Shown here: in pieces, positions 7,460 through 16,703 of the stretch
Position numbering within the stretch: position 1 is the stretch's first letter
Layout: each line of letters opens with the position of its first letter
DNA from: Azophilus sp963663395
GTDB taxonomy: Bacteria; Pseudomonadota; Gammaproteobacteria; Pseudomonadales; Azotimanducaceae
Direction: 5' to 3'
Assembly: GCA_963663395.1 (NCBI GenBank)
Contig: OY760226.1
Location: forward strand, 5,270,001 to 5,334,000
DNA length: 64,000 nucleotides
The notes under the pieces: generated by a model
What the model saw: the letters and a program-made list of their open reading frames with translations, nothing else
The model's database searches: none
Told to the model about the DNA's origin: nothing
Translations under genes and position numbers: made by a program

Positions 7460-9958
7460 ATGATGCCGCGCCATGCATTCGCCGGCTTCCGAATTCGAGA
7501 GCTTCCACGCCCGGCCGGACAGCCGGCGCCACGCCCGGCGGCATCGGTGATCGCCCTCGCGCGCCGGACCCTCACCACCGCTCTCCTCTGCTGGTCCACG
7601 ATCCTCTGCCAGGAGGCAGTTTCCCAGGACGCACTGCGCCTGACGCACGTTGCCGCGGGTGATGCGGACATTCAAGTGGACGGTGTCTTGGACGAGCCCG
7701 TATGGAAAAGCCTGCCGGCGCAGGAAGATTTCCTGATAGTCACGCCCGATACGCTGGAAACCCCGCCGTTCGCCACCCGCCTGCGTCTTTTCTATACCGG
7801 CAAAGGCCTCTACATCGGTATCGAGATGGACCAGCCCGAGGAAACCATCGTCCAGCGGCTGACCGGGCGTGATGTGTTCGTCGGCGACCGCGACAGCGTG
7901 GGCATCATGCTGGATACGTCGGGGCAGGCACGTTACGGGTACTGGTTCGAACTGGGCCTGGGCGATTCCATGAACGACGGCACCATGTTGCCGGAGCAGC
8001 GTTTCTCCCGGGAGTGGGACGGGCCCTGGCGCGGCGCCACCGCCCGCACGGAAACCGGCTGGTCGGCGGAGCTGGTGATTTCCTGGAGCATGCTGGCCAT
8101 GCCCCATGCCGAGCTGGAGCGCCGCCTCGGTGCCTACGTGGTCCGGCGCGTCGGCTACCGGCAGGAGCGCTGGGGATGGCCGCCGCTGCCCTTCACCAGC
8201 CCCACCTTCATGTCCGACATGCAGCCGCTCATCGTCGAGGAGGTGGACCCGCGCCAGCAGTACGACATGTTTCCCTATGTGTCGGCAAGCCATGACGGAA
8301 TCGACGGCGGCACCGCCTACAAGGCGGGTGTGGACCTGTTCTGGCGCCCGTCGACCAACTTTCAGTTCACCGGCGCCATCAACCCCGACTTCGGCGCCAT
8401 CGAGTCCGACGACGTGGTCATCAACCTCACCGCCACGGAGACCTTCTTTCCCGAAAAGCGCCTGTTCTTCGTGGAGGGGCAACAGATCTTCGTCGCTTCC
8501 CCACGGTCTCAAACCGACGGCAGGCGCGTGGGCCGGGGCGGCACCCCTTACACCATGGTCAACACCCGCCGCATCGGCGGGCGCCCGCTGGCTCCCGATA
8601 CAGGCGCCGGCATCACCGTTGCCGAGCGGGAACTCATCCGACCCGTCGACCTGCTCGGCGCCGCGAAGATAACCGGGCAACTCGGACGCTTTCGCTACGG
8701 CGCACTGGCTGCCATGGAAGACGACGTGAAGTTCAACGCCACCTCCGGCAGCGGCAGGGACCTCAACCTGCACGAGCCCGGTTCCGACTACGGCATCGCG
8801 CGCCTGCTGTGGGAAGACAATACCGGAGGCGCCACCCGGGGGTTCGGCGTGCTCTCCACGGCCGCACTGAACCCCCGCCGCGACGCCCTCGCCCACGGCG
8901 TCGACTGGCACTACCTGACGGCCAACGGCAAGTGGAAAGTGGACGGGCACGCGTTCACCTCGGACATCGACGGCGAGCCACAGGGCTACGGTGGTTTCAT
9001 GGACATCGAGTACACCTTTCGGCGGGGCATGCAGCAGCGCATCGGCTTCGAGTTCCTGGACAGGCACATCGACCTGAACGACCTCGGGTTCCTGCAGCGA
9101 AACGACGTCTACCGGCTGCGCTCGGCCTTCTCCCGAACCGACTGGAATCTCGGCTGGGCCCGCGACAACGAATTCGACATCCGTGGCTACGCGCAGAGGA
9201 ACCTCGATGGGCTGCACACCGGATCCGGGATATTTCTCGCCGACCGGCTCACCCTGAACGACCTCGGCGTGGTCACCGCCCGCCTGCATTTCTTTCCCAA
9301 GCACTTTGACGACCTGAACAGCTTCGGCAATGGCGCGTACCGTGTTGAGGAGCGCTTCGAGACAACGCTCGAATACGCCTCCGACACCAGCCGGGCATTC
9401 AGTTGGGGCTTCGGCGGCGGTCTGAGTGAGGAGGGCCTCGGCGGCCTCTCGTCCCTTGTCTTTGCCAATGTGCGCCTGCAGCCGGCCGACCGCTTCAACG
9501 CGCAACTGTCGGTTCGCTACCAGGACCGCGACGGCTGGCTGCTGCACCAGGCCGACGACATGTTCGCCACCTTCGCGGCCGATCAGTTGCAGACCACGTT
9601 CAGCCTCGACTATTTCTTTTCTGCCAGGCAGCAGTTCCGCGTGTCGCTGCAGTGGGTGGGCGTCAAGGCCCGGGAGGAAGGGTTCCTGCGCATACCATCG
9701 GCGCCCGGCGACCTGATTCCAAGCGCAAAGCCGCCCGAACTGGCCCCCTTCGACTTCTCCATTTCGCAACTGGCCTTCCAGGTCCGCTACCGCTGGCAGA
9801 TCGCGCCGCTTTCCGACCTGTTCGTCGTCTATACCCGGCTTGCCGATCAGGCCCGCCGGCTGGGCGACTCCGGGTTTTCGGACCTGTTCAGCAACGCCTT
9901 CGACGATCCGCTGGGGGATGTGTTCGTCGTGAAGCTCCGCTACCGGCTCGGCTCCTGA
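7460..9958 (+). CDS. DUF5916/CBM9-like outer-membrane beta-barrel protein
   Basis: About 832 residues from the ATG at 7460 (a second ATG is adjacent; an in-frame GTG at 7547 would put the hydrophobic segment 'TLTTALLCWSTILCQEAVSQ' at the N-terminus as a signal peptide and may be the real start). After it, 'DADIQVDGVLDEPVWKSLPAQ' opens a carbohydrate-binding family 9-like domain (about residues 65-250). The long remainder ('INPDFGAIESDDVVINLTAT', 'FFPEKRLFFVEGQQIF') is the DUF5916 signature. The C-terminus, rich in alternating hydrophobic and aromatic strands and ending 'VFVVKLRYRLGS', looks like an outer-membrane barrel. Function unknown; a role in surface glycan or peptide binding is speculation. 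The reading frame opens at 7124, inside the preceding gene, but that part is not coding here. Confidence 0.8.
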   Translation: MMPRHAFAGFRIRELPRPAGQPAPRPAASVIALARRTLTTALLCWSTILCQEAVSQDALRLTHVAAGDADIQVDGVLDEPVWKSLPAQEDFLIVTPDTLETPPFATRLRLFYTGKGLYIGIEMDQPEETIVQRLTGRDVFVGDRDSVGIMLDTSGQARYGYWFELGLGDSMNDGTMLPEQRFSREWDGPWRGATARTETGWSAELVISWSMLAMPHAELERRLGAYVVRRVGYRQERWGWPPLPFTSPTFMSDMQPLIVEEVDPRQQYDMFPYVSASHDGIDGGTAYKAGVDLFWRPSTNFQFTGAINPDFGAIESDDVVINLTATETFFPEKRLFFVEGQQIFVASPRSQTDGRRVGRGGTPYTMVNTRRIGGRPLAPDTGAGITVAERELIRPVDLLGAAKITGQLGRFRYGALAAMEDDVKFNATSGSGRDLNLHEPGSDYGIARLLWEDNTGGATRGFGVLSTAALNPRRDALAHGVDWHYLTANGKWKVDGHAFTSDIDGEPQGYGGFMDIEYTFRRGMQQRIGFEFLDRHIDLNDLGFLQRNDVYRLRSAFSRTDWNLGWARDNEFDIRGYAQRNLDGLHTGSGIFLADRLTLNDLGVVTARLHFFPKHFDDLNSFGNGAYRVEERFETTLEYASDTSRAFSWGFGGGLSEEGLGGLSSLVFANVRLQPADRFNAQLSVRYQDRDGWLLHQADDMFATFAADQLQTTFSLDYFFSARQQFRVSLQWVGVKAREEGFLRIPSAPGDLIPSAKPPELAPFDFSISQLAFQVRYRWQIAPLSDLFVVYTRLADQARRLGDSGFSDLFSNAFDDPLGDVFVVKLRYRLGS

Positions 9959-10094
9959 GCATGCCCGCCGGACTCGGAATACGCCGATGCGTCAGCGCAA
10001 CGTGCTGGAACGGGGAGTTGTGCATCCAACGCCGCCTTCATATCATCGAACTATTACCGGCGAAAATCGCCAACCCAGGATGGGGGAGAAAGAA

Positions 10095-11429
10095 ATGAAA
10101 ACAGCCGGAATCGGCATCACGGTTCATTCGGTTTCCGGTATGGCACCGACGAGCACGGTACGGCGGGGTGCTTCCACATTGCGGAGCGTCCTGCTTTCAC
10201 TGGCTGTCGCCCTGCTTCCGTTCTCGGTGGCCCCCGCTGTCGCCGATTACGATTCGCACTGGGTGGCGACCTGGGCAACGGCTTCCAAGACCGTCACGCC
10301 CTTCGACGCGCCGCTGCCCACGTTCAACGACACCACCCTGCGCCAGGTCGTTCGCATCAGCATGGGCGGCGACGGTTTCCGGGTGTGGTTTACCAACGAG
10401 TTCGGCACTGCCCCGCTCAACATCGGCGAGGCGCGCCTGGCGCTCAGGGATGCGGATTCCGCCATCGCCGAGGGCTCCGACCGGATGCTGACCTTCGGCG
10501 GCAAACCCTCCATCGCCATCGCCCCCGGCGCCCGTGCGGTAAGCGACTACGTCAACCTGGCTGCACCGCACCTGGCGCAACTGGTCATCAGCCTGCATCT
10601 GCCCGACGATCTGTCAGCTTCCGAATCTCCAGTCACCTATCATGTCCGCGCCTTGCAGACGAACTACCTGGCGGACGGCAACCAGGCCGCCGCGGAAGCG
10701 CTGGACTCTCCCACTACAGTTCCATCGTGGTTCTTCATCTCCGCCGTCGACGTCCGCTTCTACAAGGCAGTGCCCGTGATCGCCGGATTCGGCGACTCCA
10801 TCACCGACGGCGACCAGACCCAGCCCGAACCAGTGGATCAGAATGCCAGGTATACCGACTTCCTGGCCGAACGGCTGCTGGTCACCGAGAAGGCCGTCTG
10901 GAGCGGCGTCGACCAGGCAACCGTGGTGAACTTGGGCATTTCCGGCAACCAGGTGAACTCGACCTTCCTGGGAGAAAACGCGCAGGCCAGGCTAAACCGC
11001 GACGTACTGACGCAATCCGGCGTAACCCACGTGGTCGTCCTGGAAGGCATCAACGATATCGGGCTGCCGGTGCTGCTCGGCGCGCCGTCGGGCGCCACCG
11101 CCGACCAACTCATCGCCGGCCATCAGCAGATCGCAGCCCGCGCCCGGGCAGCCGGCCTGACCACCATCGGCGCAACCCTGTCGCCATCCGGCGGTTTCTT
11201 TCTCCCCGGCTATAGCGGCGATGCCGTCGAGGAAGCCCGTCAGGGCCTGAACACCTGGATACGCGAGAGCGGCGCCTACGACATGGTGGCCGACATCGAT
11301 GCCGTGCTGCGCGACCCCGACGACCCGACCCGCATGCGCTCAGACCTCACCGCCGACGGCCTGCACCCCAATACGGACGGCTACCGGGTAATGGCGGAGG
11401 AGATACACCGGGCTCTTGCCGGCAATTAG
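10095..11429 (+). CDS. Secreted SGNH/GDSL hydrolase (esterase-like)
   Basis: 444 residues from the ATG at 10095, chosen because 'gggggagaaag' is a good ribosome-binding site just upstream; the open frame runs further upstream without such a site. The signal peptide ('VLLSLAVALLPFSVAPAVA') is preceded by an unusually long n-region of about 35 residues. Block I is 'FGDSITDGD' with nucleophile S235. Block III is 'LEGINDIG' (oxyanion Asn). Block V is 'DGLHPNTDGY' with D421 and H424. The N-terminal 130 residues form the jelly-roll-like extra domain ('HWVATWATASKTV') seen in extracellular SGNH proteins related to RhgT/ rhamnogalacturonan acetylesterase-like enzymes. Likely role: periplasmic or secreted deacylation of a carbohydrate or lipid. 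Confidence 0.88.
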   Translation: MKTAGIGITVHSVSGMAPTSTVRRGASTLRSVLLSLAVALLPFSVAPAVADYDSHWVATWATASKTVTPFDAPLPTFNDTTLRQVVRISMGGDGFRVWFTNEFGTAPLNIGEARLALRDADSAIAEGSDRMLTFGGKPSIAIAPGARAVSDYVNLAAPHLAQLVISLHLPDDLSASESPVTYHVRALQTNYLADGNQAAAEALDSPTTVPSWFFISAVDVRFYKAVPVIAGFGDSITDGDQTQPEPVDQNARYTDFLAERLLVTEKAVWSGVDQATVVNLGISGNQVNSTFLGENAQARLNRDVLTQSGVTHVVVLEGINDIGLPVLLGAPSGATADQLIAGHQQIAARARAAGLTTIGATLSPSGGFFLPGYSGDAVEEARQGLNTWIRESGAYDMVADIDAVLRDPDDPTRMRSDLTADGLHPNTDGYRVMAEEIHRALAGN

Positions 11430-11887
11430 CCGGAACAGGTGTATTGCGCGACAAAGACCGGAGTCTCGGCGATGGCGTATGGTCTCAGCAGGTTCGCGTT
11501 CAAAAATTGCCGGTGCTGCTTGACGGGCTCGACCGCCTCGCGCCGCAACTGGTCTTCACCGGGGTAGAGCGCCACGCTGTCGAGCGGGCGGAAGATCTCC
11601 GAGACGGGTTTCAGGTTGGAGAAGGTGCAGCGGGTCTCCCAGGTGCCCCGGTGGAAGGCCTCCACGTCGATGTCCTGGATCTCGGCCCACCCGTGGAATT
11701 CCTCAGGCTCCCCCGAGACGAACAGAATGGCCAGCGCCTCGCCGCTTTCCCGCGCTCGGGCCAGCAACTCCTGCGCCAGGTACCAGGGATGCGTATCCTT
11801 GTAGGCGCCTGCGCCCCCATTCGAACGGACGTTTTCCAGGGCCTGTTCAGTGACCGGTACGCAGATGCAGCAGGATCCGTGATGCAT
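11426..11887 (-). CDS. Hypothetical protein of about 153 residues
   Basis: The frame opens at 11902, but the ATG at 11887 is directly preceded by 'gggaaggg', a better translation signal. I do not recognise a family with certainty. The protein is soluble, has a Cys-rich start (HHGSCCICVP), then 'WYLAQELLARARESGEALAI' and 'EEFHGWAEIQDIDV', alternating with short strands ('ALAILFVSGEP'), loosely reminiscent of PUA/EVE-like ligand-binding folds. It converges tail-to-tail with the SGNH hydrolase gene, overlapping its stop by 4 bp, which argues against a long 3' UTR for either gene. Confidence 0.55.
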   Translation of the reverse strand: MHHGSCCICVPVTEQALENVRSNGGAGAYKDTHPWYLAQELLARARESGEALAILFVSGEPEEFHGWAEIQDIDVEAFHRGTWETRCTFSNLKPVSEIFRPLDSVALYPGEDQLRREAVEPVKQHRQFLNANLLRPYAIAETPVFVAQYTCSG

Positions 11888-11903
11888 GCCCTTCCCAACC
11901 ATA

Positions 11904-11960
11904 GGATAAAAGGGGTCAGGTTCAAATTGCCGTGCAAATTGAACCTGACCCCTTTTATCC
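11904..11960. repeat. REP-like hairpin: 27-nt arms, 3-nt loop
   Basis: Left arm 11904-11930 and right arm 11934-11960 are complementary except for one position, with loop cgt. The arm core 'AAAAGGGGTCAGGTTCAA' resembles sequences I associate with Y1/REP-associated transposase (RAYT) repeats in gammaproteobacteria (recollection, not checked). It lies between divergently transcribed genes, so it is not a terminator for either. Confidence 0.7.
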
Positions 11961-12168
11961 CGAGCATACCAGACCGCAAACGCGAAACCGCGAGAATACT
12001 CCCACGCCTGCCGTTCGGGTTCGTGCGAGTACGGGCATATCCGGTACTATAGCCACCCTCAACGCGAGCCGCTCCAGCCCGGCCTGCGGGAACGAAAGCC
12101 GTGTTCCTGCGTGTGCGCACTACGTCTCCGTTGCGAATGCATTCAACCGATACATGGAGATTCAGAAA

Positions 12169-13521
12169 ATGGCAGCCGCTCCAGAAAGCACCCCGACACA
12201 CCTTCTCGGCAACGGACGACCCCTGACCGAGGAGCAAACCCTCACCGAACTGAAAGCCAACGGAACGATTCCCCCCGAACTCGACGGCCGCTACGTCCGT
12301 AACGGCGCCAATCCGCTCTCCGGCTGGAGTGCGCATCCTTTCTTCGGCGACGGCATGCTGCACGGTGTGCGGCTGCGCGACGGCAAGGCGGAGTGGTACC
12401 GCAACCGCTACGTCAAGACGCCCTTTGTCACGAATCCCTCCCTCGACATTCTCGATCCCACGGTGCTGATGGACATGAAGTCATCGAAGGCGAACACCCA
12501 CGTGTTCGGCCACGCCGGCAAGATTCTCGCCCTGGAGGAAGGCCATTTCCCCTATGTGCTGGACGGCAGCCTGGAAACCGTGGGGCCGACCGATTTCAAC
12601 GGTGTGCTCAACGGCTCGTTCACGGCCCACCCGAAGGTCTGCCCGGTCACCGGCGAACTGCTCGCTTTCGGCTACTCGGCGCTCGAGCCCTACCTGCGCT
12701 ACCTGCGTGTATCCGCCGAGGGTGAGCTGGTGCAGACGGAAAACATCACCGTCGGCGGCCCCACGATGATGCACGACTTCAACATCACCCGGAACAACGT
12801 CATCTTCATGGACCTGCCGGCGGTCTTCAAAATGGAACTGGCGATGAGCGGCGAAATGCCCATTCGCTGGGACGACGACTATCCGGCACGCCTGGGCGTG
12901 ATGCCGCGCAATGGCACGGACGCACAGGTGAAGTGGTACGACATCAACCCCTGTTACGTCTTCCATCCCCTGAACTCCTACGAGGACGGCGACACCATCG
13001 TGCTCGACGTTGCCCGGTTCAGCCACATGTGGCGCGACTCGGCCATCGACTTCCCGGCGCCCGATCTCTGGCGCTGGACCATCGACACCGTCACGGGCAA
13101 GGTGCGCGAGGAGCAGGTCGACGACCGCTCGGCCGAGTTTCCGCGGGTGGCCGACAGCGTGGTCGGTCTCAAGCATCGCTACGGGTACATGATGACCCTG
13201 TCCGATTTCACCAGCCCCGAGAACCCCATGCGCGCCTCGGCGGCCATTCTGAAATACGACCGCGAGACCGGCGAGCGCAACTCGATCGAGTTCGGGCGCG
13301 GCACCCAGTGCGGCGAAGCCGTGTTTGTCCCTTCGGCAAACCCAGGGAGCGAAGACGACGGTTACCTGATGACCTATGTGTATGACGCCAGGTCGGACTC
13401 CAGCCGCTTCGTGATCATGGACGCCGCATCCATGGACGACACACCCGTGGCTTCGGTCGAACTTCCCCGCGTTCCGAACGGGTTCCACGGCAACTGGATT
13501 CCGGCATCGGTCGCGGACTGA
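12169..13521 (+). CDS. Carotenoid cleavage oxygenase family protein
   Basis: 450 residues from the ATG at 12169, which has 'tggaga' about 8 nt upstream; the frame is open back to 11932 without family similarity. Family hallmarks: 'PPELDGRYVRNGANPLSGW', 'HPFFGDGMLHGVRLRDGKA', and the four iron-ligand histidine contexts 'TAHPKVCP', 'MMHDFNIT', 'YVFHPLNSYEDGD' and 'FHGNWIP' at the C-terminus. Known role: non-heme Fe(II) oxidative cleavage of carotenoid, apocarotenoid or stilbene double bonds (lignostilbene dioxygenase/RPE65 superfamily). No signal peptide, so cytoplasmic. The nearest genes do not reveal a pathway. Confidence 0.92.
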   Translation: MAAAPESTPTHLLGNGRPLTEEQTLTELKANGTIPPELDGRYVRNGANPLSGWSAHPFFGDGMLHGVRLRDGKAEWYRNRYVKTPFVTNPSLDILDPTVLMDMKSSKANTHVFGHAGKILALEEGHFPYVLDGSLETVGPTDFNGVLNGSFTAHPKVCPVTGELLAFGYSALEPYLRYLRVSAEGELVQTENITVGGPTMMHDFNITRNNVIFMDLPAVFKMELAMSGEMPIRWDDDYPARLGVMPRNGTDAQVKWYDINPCYVFHPLNSYEDGDTIVLDVARFSHMWRDSAIDFPAPDLWRWTIDTVTGKVREEQVDDRSAEFPRVADSVVGLKHRYGYMMTLSDFTSPENPMRASAAILKYDRETGERNSIEFGRGTQCGEAVFVPSANPGSEDDGYLMTYVYDARSDSSRFVIMDAASMDDTPVASVELPRVPNGFHGNWIPASVAD

Positions 13522-13585
13522 CGAACGGGTGTCGTCAACGGTACCAGTCCGCGGGCGATCCGCTTAACCAACCCAGGCGCTACAG

Positions 13586-15175
13586 ATGAAACTACTCACT
13601 CGACTCACCGTCGCCTTGCTGCTGACGGCCTCGCCATTGGTGTATTCGGCGGAACTCACCGGGCTGGGAACCGTGACCTTTCCCACTTCCATCAGTGGCC
13701 CGGCCCAGGATCACTTCCTGCGCGGCGTCACCATCATGCACAGCTTCGGCTGGAAAGAGGCACGCGCCGAATTCCAGGCGGCGCAGCGGCTCGATCCGGA
13801 CTTCGCGATGGCCTATTGGGGCGAGGCGCTCTGCTACAACCATCCGCTGATCCCCGAGTGGGACCGTGAAACACCGAAGGCCGTACTACAGCGACTGGGC
13901 GACACCCCGGCTGCGCGCCTGGCCAAGGCGCCCACGCACCGGGAGCAGGGTTTCATCCAGGCCGTCGACGCACTGTTCCTCGGCGATGGCGACACCCTGA
14001 CGCGGCGGCGCGCCTACATGGCAGCAATGCGCGACCTGTTTGATGCCTATCCCGACGACCAGGAAGTAACGGCCTTCTACGCGTTGTCGCTTCTGATGTC
14101 CGCCGGCCGGGGGGACGAAGCCATGCGCACCAATGTGCTGGCGGGTTCGGTCGCGCTGCAGTTGCTCAATGCCAATCCTAATCATCCCGGCGCGGCGCAC
14201 TACACCATCCACGCCTTCGACGACCCGGTGCACGCACCGCTCGCCCTGCCGGCCGCACACGTATTCGCACGCATCGCGGAAAAGGTGTCCCACGCCCGGC
14301 ACATGCCCTCCCACATCTTCATTCAGCGGGGCATGTGGGACCAGGTCTCGTCATCCAATCAGTCCGCCTACGAGGCAGCCGTCGACCTGTATGAACCCGG
14401 CGATAGGCTGGATGACATGGTGCATGCGCTGGACTGGGGCCAATACGGCGACCTGCAGCGCGGCGACTACGAGCGGGCGGCACGCTGGATCGAAATCATG
14501 GAAGGCATCGCCGAGCGGGCCGGGGAAGACCACCTGGCGGCCACACGGATGGCCGAGGTCCGGGCCCGCTATGCCATCGAGCGGGAAGACTGGCAGCCCG
14601 GACCGGTCACGGACCAGACGCGGGCGACGGAACTGCTGGCCATTGGCCTCGGCGCCGTCCATACCGGCGATTTCGAACTTGCCGAAACAATCGCGAACAG
14701 GCTTTCTGAGAAAGCGGACGAGGCCGCATCCAAGGACGACTTCCGCTTCTACTACTCGCTCACCGCCAAACCCCTGAACATCATGAGCAGGGAAGTCGCC
14801 GGGCTACTCGAAATCGCCCGCGGAAACTCCGAGGCGGGCCTGGCGTTGTTGAGCGAGAGCGTCGACATCGCCGAATCCATGCGCCCCCCCAACGGCGCGC
14901 CTATTCCGCTGAAACCGGCCCACGAACTCTACGGGGAAGCACTGCTCGCCGCCGGCCGCCCCGAAGATGCGCTGGCCGCGTTCGAGCGGTCTCTGCAGCG
15001 CATGCCCAACCGCCCCCTTTCCCTGCGCGGGCTGGCGCGGGCCCACGTGGCGCTCGGCAATGCCGACGAGGCGCGCAAGACCTACGCGCAGCTCGATTCG
15101 GGCTGGCAGGGCCGGGAAGTTGCCTGGCGGCAGGAAGCGGCCGGCTACGTTGCCGGCGCCGGGGCGTCGGAGTAG
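13586..15175 (+). CDS. Periplasmic tetratricopeptide-repeat protein
   Basis: 529 residues with a clear signal peptide (MKLLTRLTVALLLTASPLVYSA). The rest is helical repeats: 'WKEARAEFQAAQRLDPDFAMAYWGEALCYNHP' (not quoted further) marks TPR 1, and the C-terminus carries 'ALLAAGRPEDALAAFERSL' and 'GLARAHVALGNADEARKTY' (about residues 450-510). 'MAYWGEAL.YNHPL' plus 'HYTIHAFDDPVHA' is a pattern seen in a family of secreted TPR proteins of unknown function; the conserved His/Asp-rich stretch could bind a ligand, but this is inference. It starts 64 bp after the carotenoid oxygenase and may be co-transcribed. Confidence 0.75.
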   Translation: MKLLTRLTVALLLTASPLVYSAELTGLGTVTFPTSISGPAQDHFLRGVTIMHSFGWKEARAEFQAAQRLDPDFAMAYWGEALCYNHPLIPEWDRETPKAVLQRLGDTPAARLAKAPTHREQGFIQAVDALFLGDGDTLTRRRAYMAAMRDLFDAYPDDQEVTAFYALSLLMSAGRGDEAMRTNVLAGSVALQLLNANPNHPGAAHYTIHAFDDPVHAPLALPAAHVFARIAEKVSHARHMPSHIFIQRGMWDQVSSSNQSAYEAAVDLYEPGDRLDDMVHALDWGQYGDLQRGDYERAARWIEIMEGIAERAGEDHLAATRMAEVRARYAIEREDWQPGPVTDQTRATELLAIGLGAVHTGDFELAETIANRLSEKADEAASKDDFRFYYSLTAKPLNIMSREVAGLLEIARGNSEAGLALLSESVDIAESMRPPNGAPIPLKPAHELYGEALLAAGRPEDALAAFERSLQRMPNRPLSLRGLARAHVALGNADEARKTYAQLDSGWQGREVAWRQEAAGYVAGAGASE

Positions 15176-15422
15176 CCGGGCGGGCCGGCCCGAAGCAGAG
15201 GCTCGTATCGTCTCTGGACGGATTTGGCAACCACAAGTTGCTCGCGTTCGTCGCGAATCCAAAAGTCTTCATGGACCTGTGGAGTGCGGGATCCGGTCGT
15301 TGAATTGCAACTCCCCGTTCAGGTGGTTACATTTAACTGATCATATTCGTTACTTTTAACGGGTTGAACGCGATACATTTATCTGGTTGTATGTGTTTCA
15401 AACGCCGGGTCAACAGTCTGAC

Positions 15423-16679
15423 ATGGCCAATTACGTTCCGAGAATCGCAGATACGGAACTCTCGAATCGGCTTTCCGGCGCGGGTGCGGTACTGATCGAG
15501 GGACCGAGAGCTTGCGGCAAGACGGAATTGGCCCGCCGGCAGGCCGCCAGCGAGGTGCTGCTCGACATCGACGACAACGCCCGGCGAGCGATGGCCATAG
15601 ACCCCGCACTGGTGCTTGCGGGCAATACACCACGCCTGATCGACGAGTGGCAGATCGAGCCCGGTATCTGGAACCATGTCCGGCGCGCCGTAGACCGGCG
15701 GCAAGGCCAACGCGGTCAGTTCATTCTGACGGGCTCTTCCGTACCCGCGGACGACGTCACCCGCCACACCGGTGCCGGCCGTGTGTCTCGCCTGCGGTTG
15801 CGCACCATGAGTTCCTCCGAAACCGGATTCTCGACCGGGGAAATTTCGCTCGGGGATCTGCTGGAGGGACGCTTTGCAGGGTGCGGGCCGGCGGACGTAA
15901 AAGTGGGGGACCTCGCTGCCTCGATCTGCAAGGGCGGCTGGCCTGGCGACCTGGACCTGACGGCAAGCGCCTCCCTGACGGCGAGGGTCGACTACCTCGA
16001 GGAAATCCGTCGTACCGATGTTTCGCGAACAGACGGCATCGCCCGCGATCCCGCCAATGTGGGTCGCCTGATCCGGTCCCTGGCGCGAAACGTGGCGACC
16101 AACGTCAGCGCCCGGACCCTGGCCGCCGATGTCGGCGGGGAGGGACGACCGCTGGACGTCGACACGGTGCGGCAATATCTGGCTGCACTTTCCCGGCTGA
16201 TGGTAGTCGAGGAACAACCTGCCTGGTCGCCCCGCCTGCGCTCGCGGTCCGTGCTGCGCAAGTCCCCCAAACGCCACCTCGTCGATCCTTCGCTTGCGGC
16301 TGCGGCACTCGGCGCGACCCCGGAGCGGCTGCTGGAAGACCTCGAATATCTCGGGTTCCTGTTCGAATCCATGGTGTATCGGGACCTCTCAGTCTATGGA
16401 CGCGCCTGCGGGGCGGAAGTATTCCACTACCGCGACAATACCAATCTCGAGGTCGACATGGTGGTGCAGGACCGCCGCGGAAACTGGTGCGCATTCGAGG
16501 TGAAGCTGGGGGCCGGGCAGGTGGATGCCGCCGTGGATTCGCTGCTGAGGATGCGCGACCGCCTCGAACTGAACACCGTGGGCGAACCGGGGACGCTGGG
16601 TGTGATTGTCGGCTCCGGATATGGATACAAACGCCCTGACGGGATCTGCGTTATCCCGGTCGCCGCACTCGGTCCGTAG
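15423..16679 (+). CDS. AAA-type ATPase with DUF4143 domain
   Basis: 418 residues from 'MANYVPRIADTEL' at 15423. The Walker A motif is G27-P-R-A-C-G-K-T34; the Walker B-like segment is 'TPRLIDEWQIEP'. Sensor-like 'FILTGSS' follows. The second half is DUF4143: 'VRQYLAALSRLMVVEEQPAW', 'KRHLVDPSLAAAALG' and the nuclease-like 'LEVDMVVQDRRGNWCAFEVK' (D..ExK). Such stand-alone ATP-binding proteins are widespread in bacteria and archaea; their role is not settled, although the PD-(D/E)xK-like tail suggests nucleic-acid handling. It converges on the P450 gene with a gap of only 24 bp. The AT-rich stretch just upstream (15330-15380) is the likely promoter. Confidence 0.88.
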   Translation: MANYVPRIADTELSNRLSGAGAVLIEGPRACGKTELARRQAASEVLLDIDDNARRAMAIDPALVLAGNTPRLIDEWQIEPGIWNHVRRAVDRRQGQRGQFILTGSSVPADDVTRHTGAGRVSRLRLRTMSSSETGFSTGEISLGDLLEGRFAGCGPADVKVGDLAASICKGGWPGDLDLTASASLTARVDYLEEIRRTDVSRTDGIARDPANVGRLIRSLARNVATNVSARTLAADVGGEGRPLDVDTVRQYLAALSRLMVVEEQPAWSPRLRSRSVLRKSPKRHLVDPSLAAAALGATPERLLEDLEYLGFLFESMVYRDLSVYGRACGAEVFHYRDNTNLEVDMVVQDRRGNWCAFEVKLGAGQVDAAVDSLLRMRDRLELNTVGEPGTLGVIVGSGYGYKRPDGICVIPVAALGP

Positions 16680-16703
16680 CGAATCTAACCCGAGTGATTG
16701 ATC

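Noticed and set aside
7451..9769. Long minus-strand open frame (772 codons) opposite the DUF5916 gene
   Set aside because: Family signatures are all on the + strand; this is a shadow frame.
11904..11960. Hairpin considered as a rho-independent terminator
   Set aside because: It lies between divergent gene starts and is too long, so there is nothing upstream to terminate on either strand.
11932..12168. Upstream extension of the carotenoid oxygenase frame
   Set aside because: It begins inside the REP-like hairpin and lacks family similarity; the ATG at 12169 has a Shine-Dalgarno.
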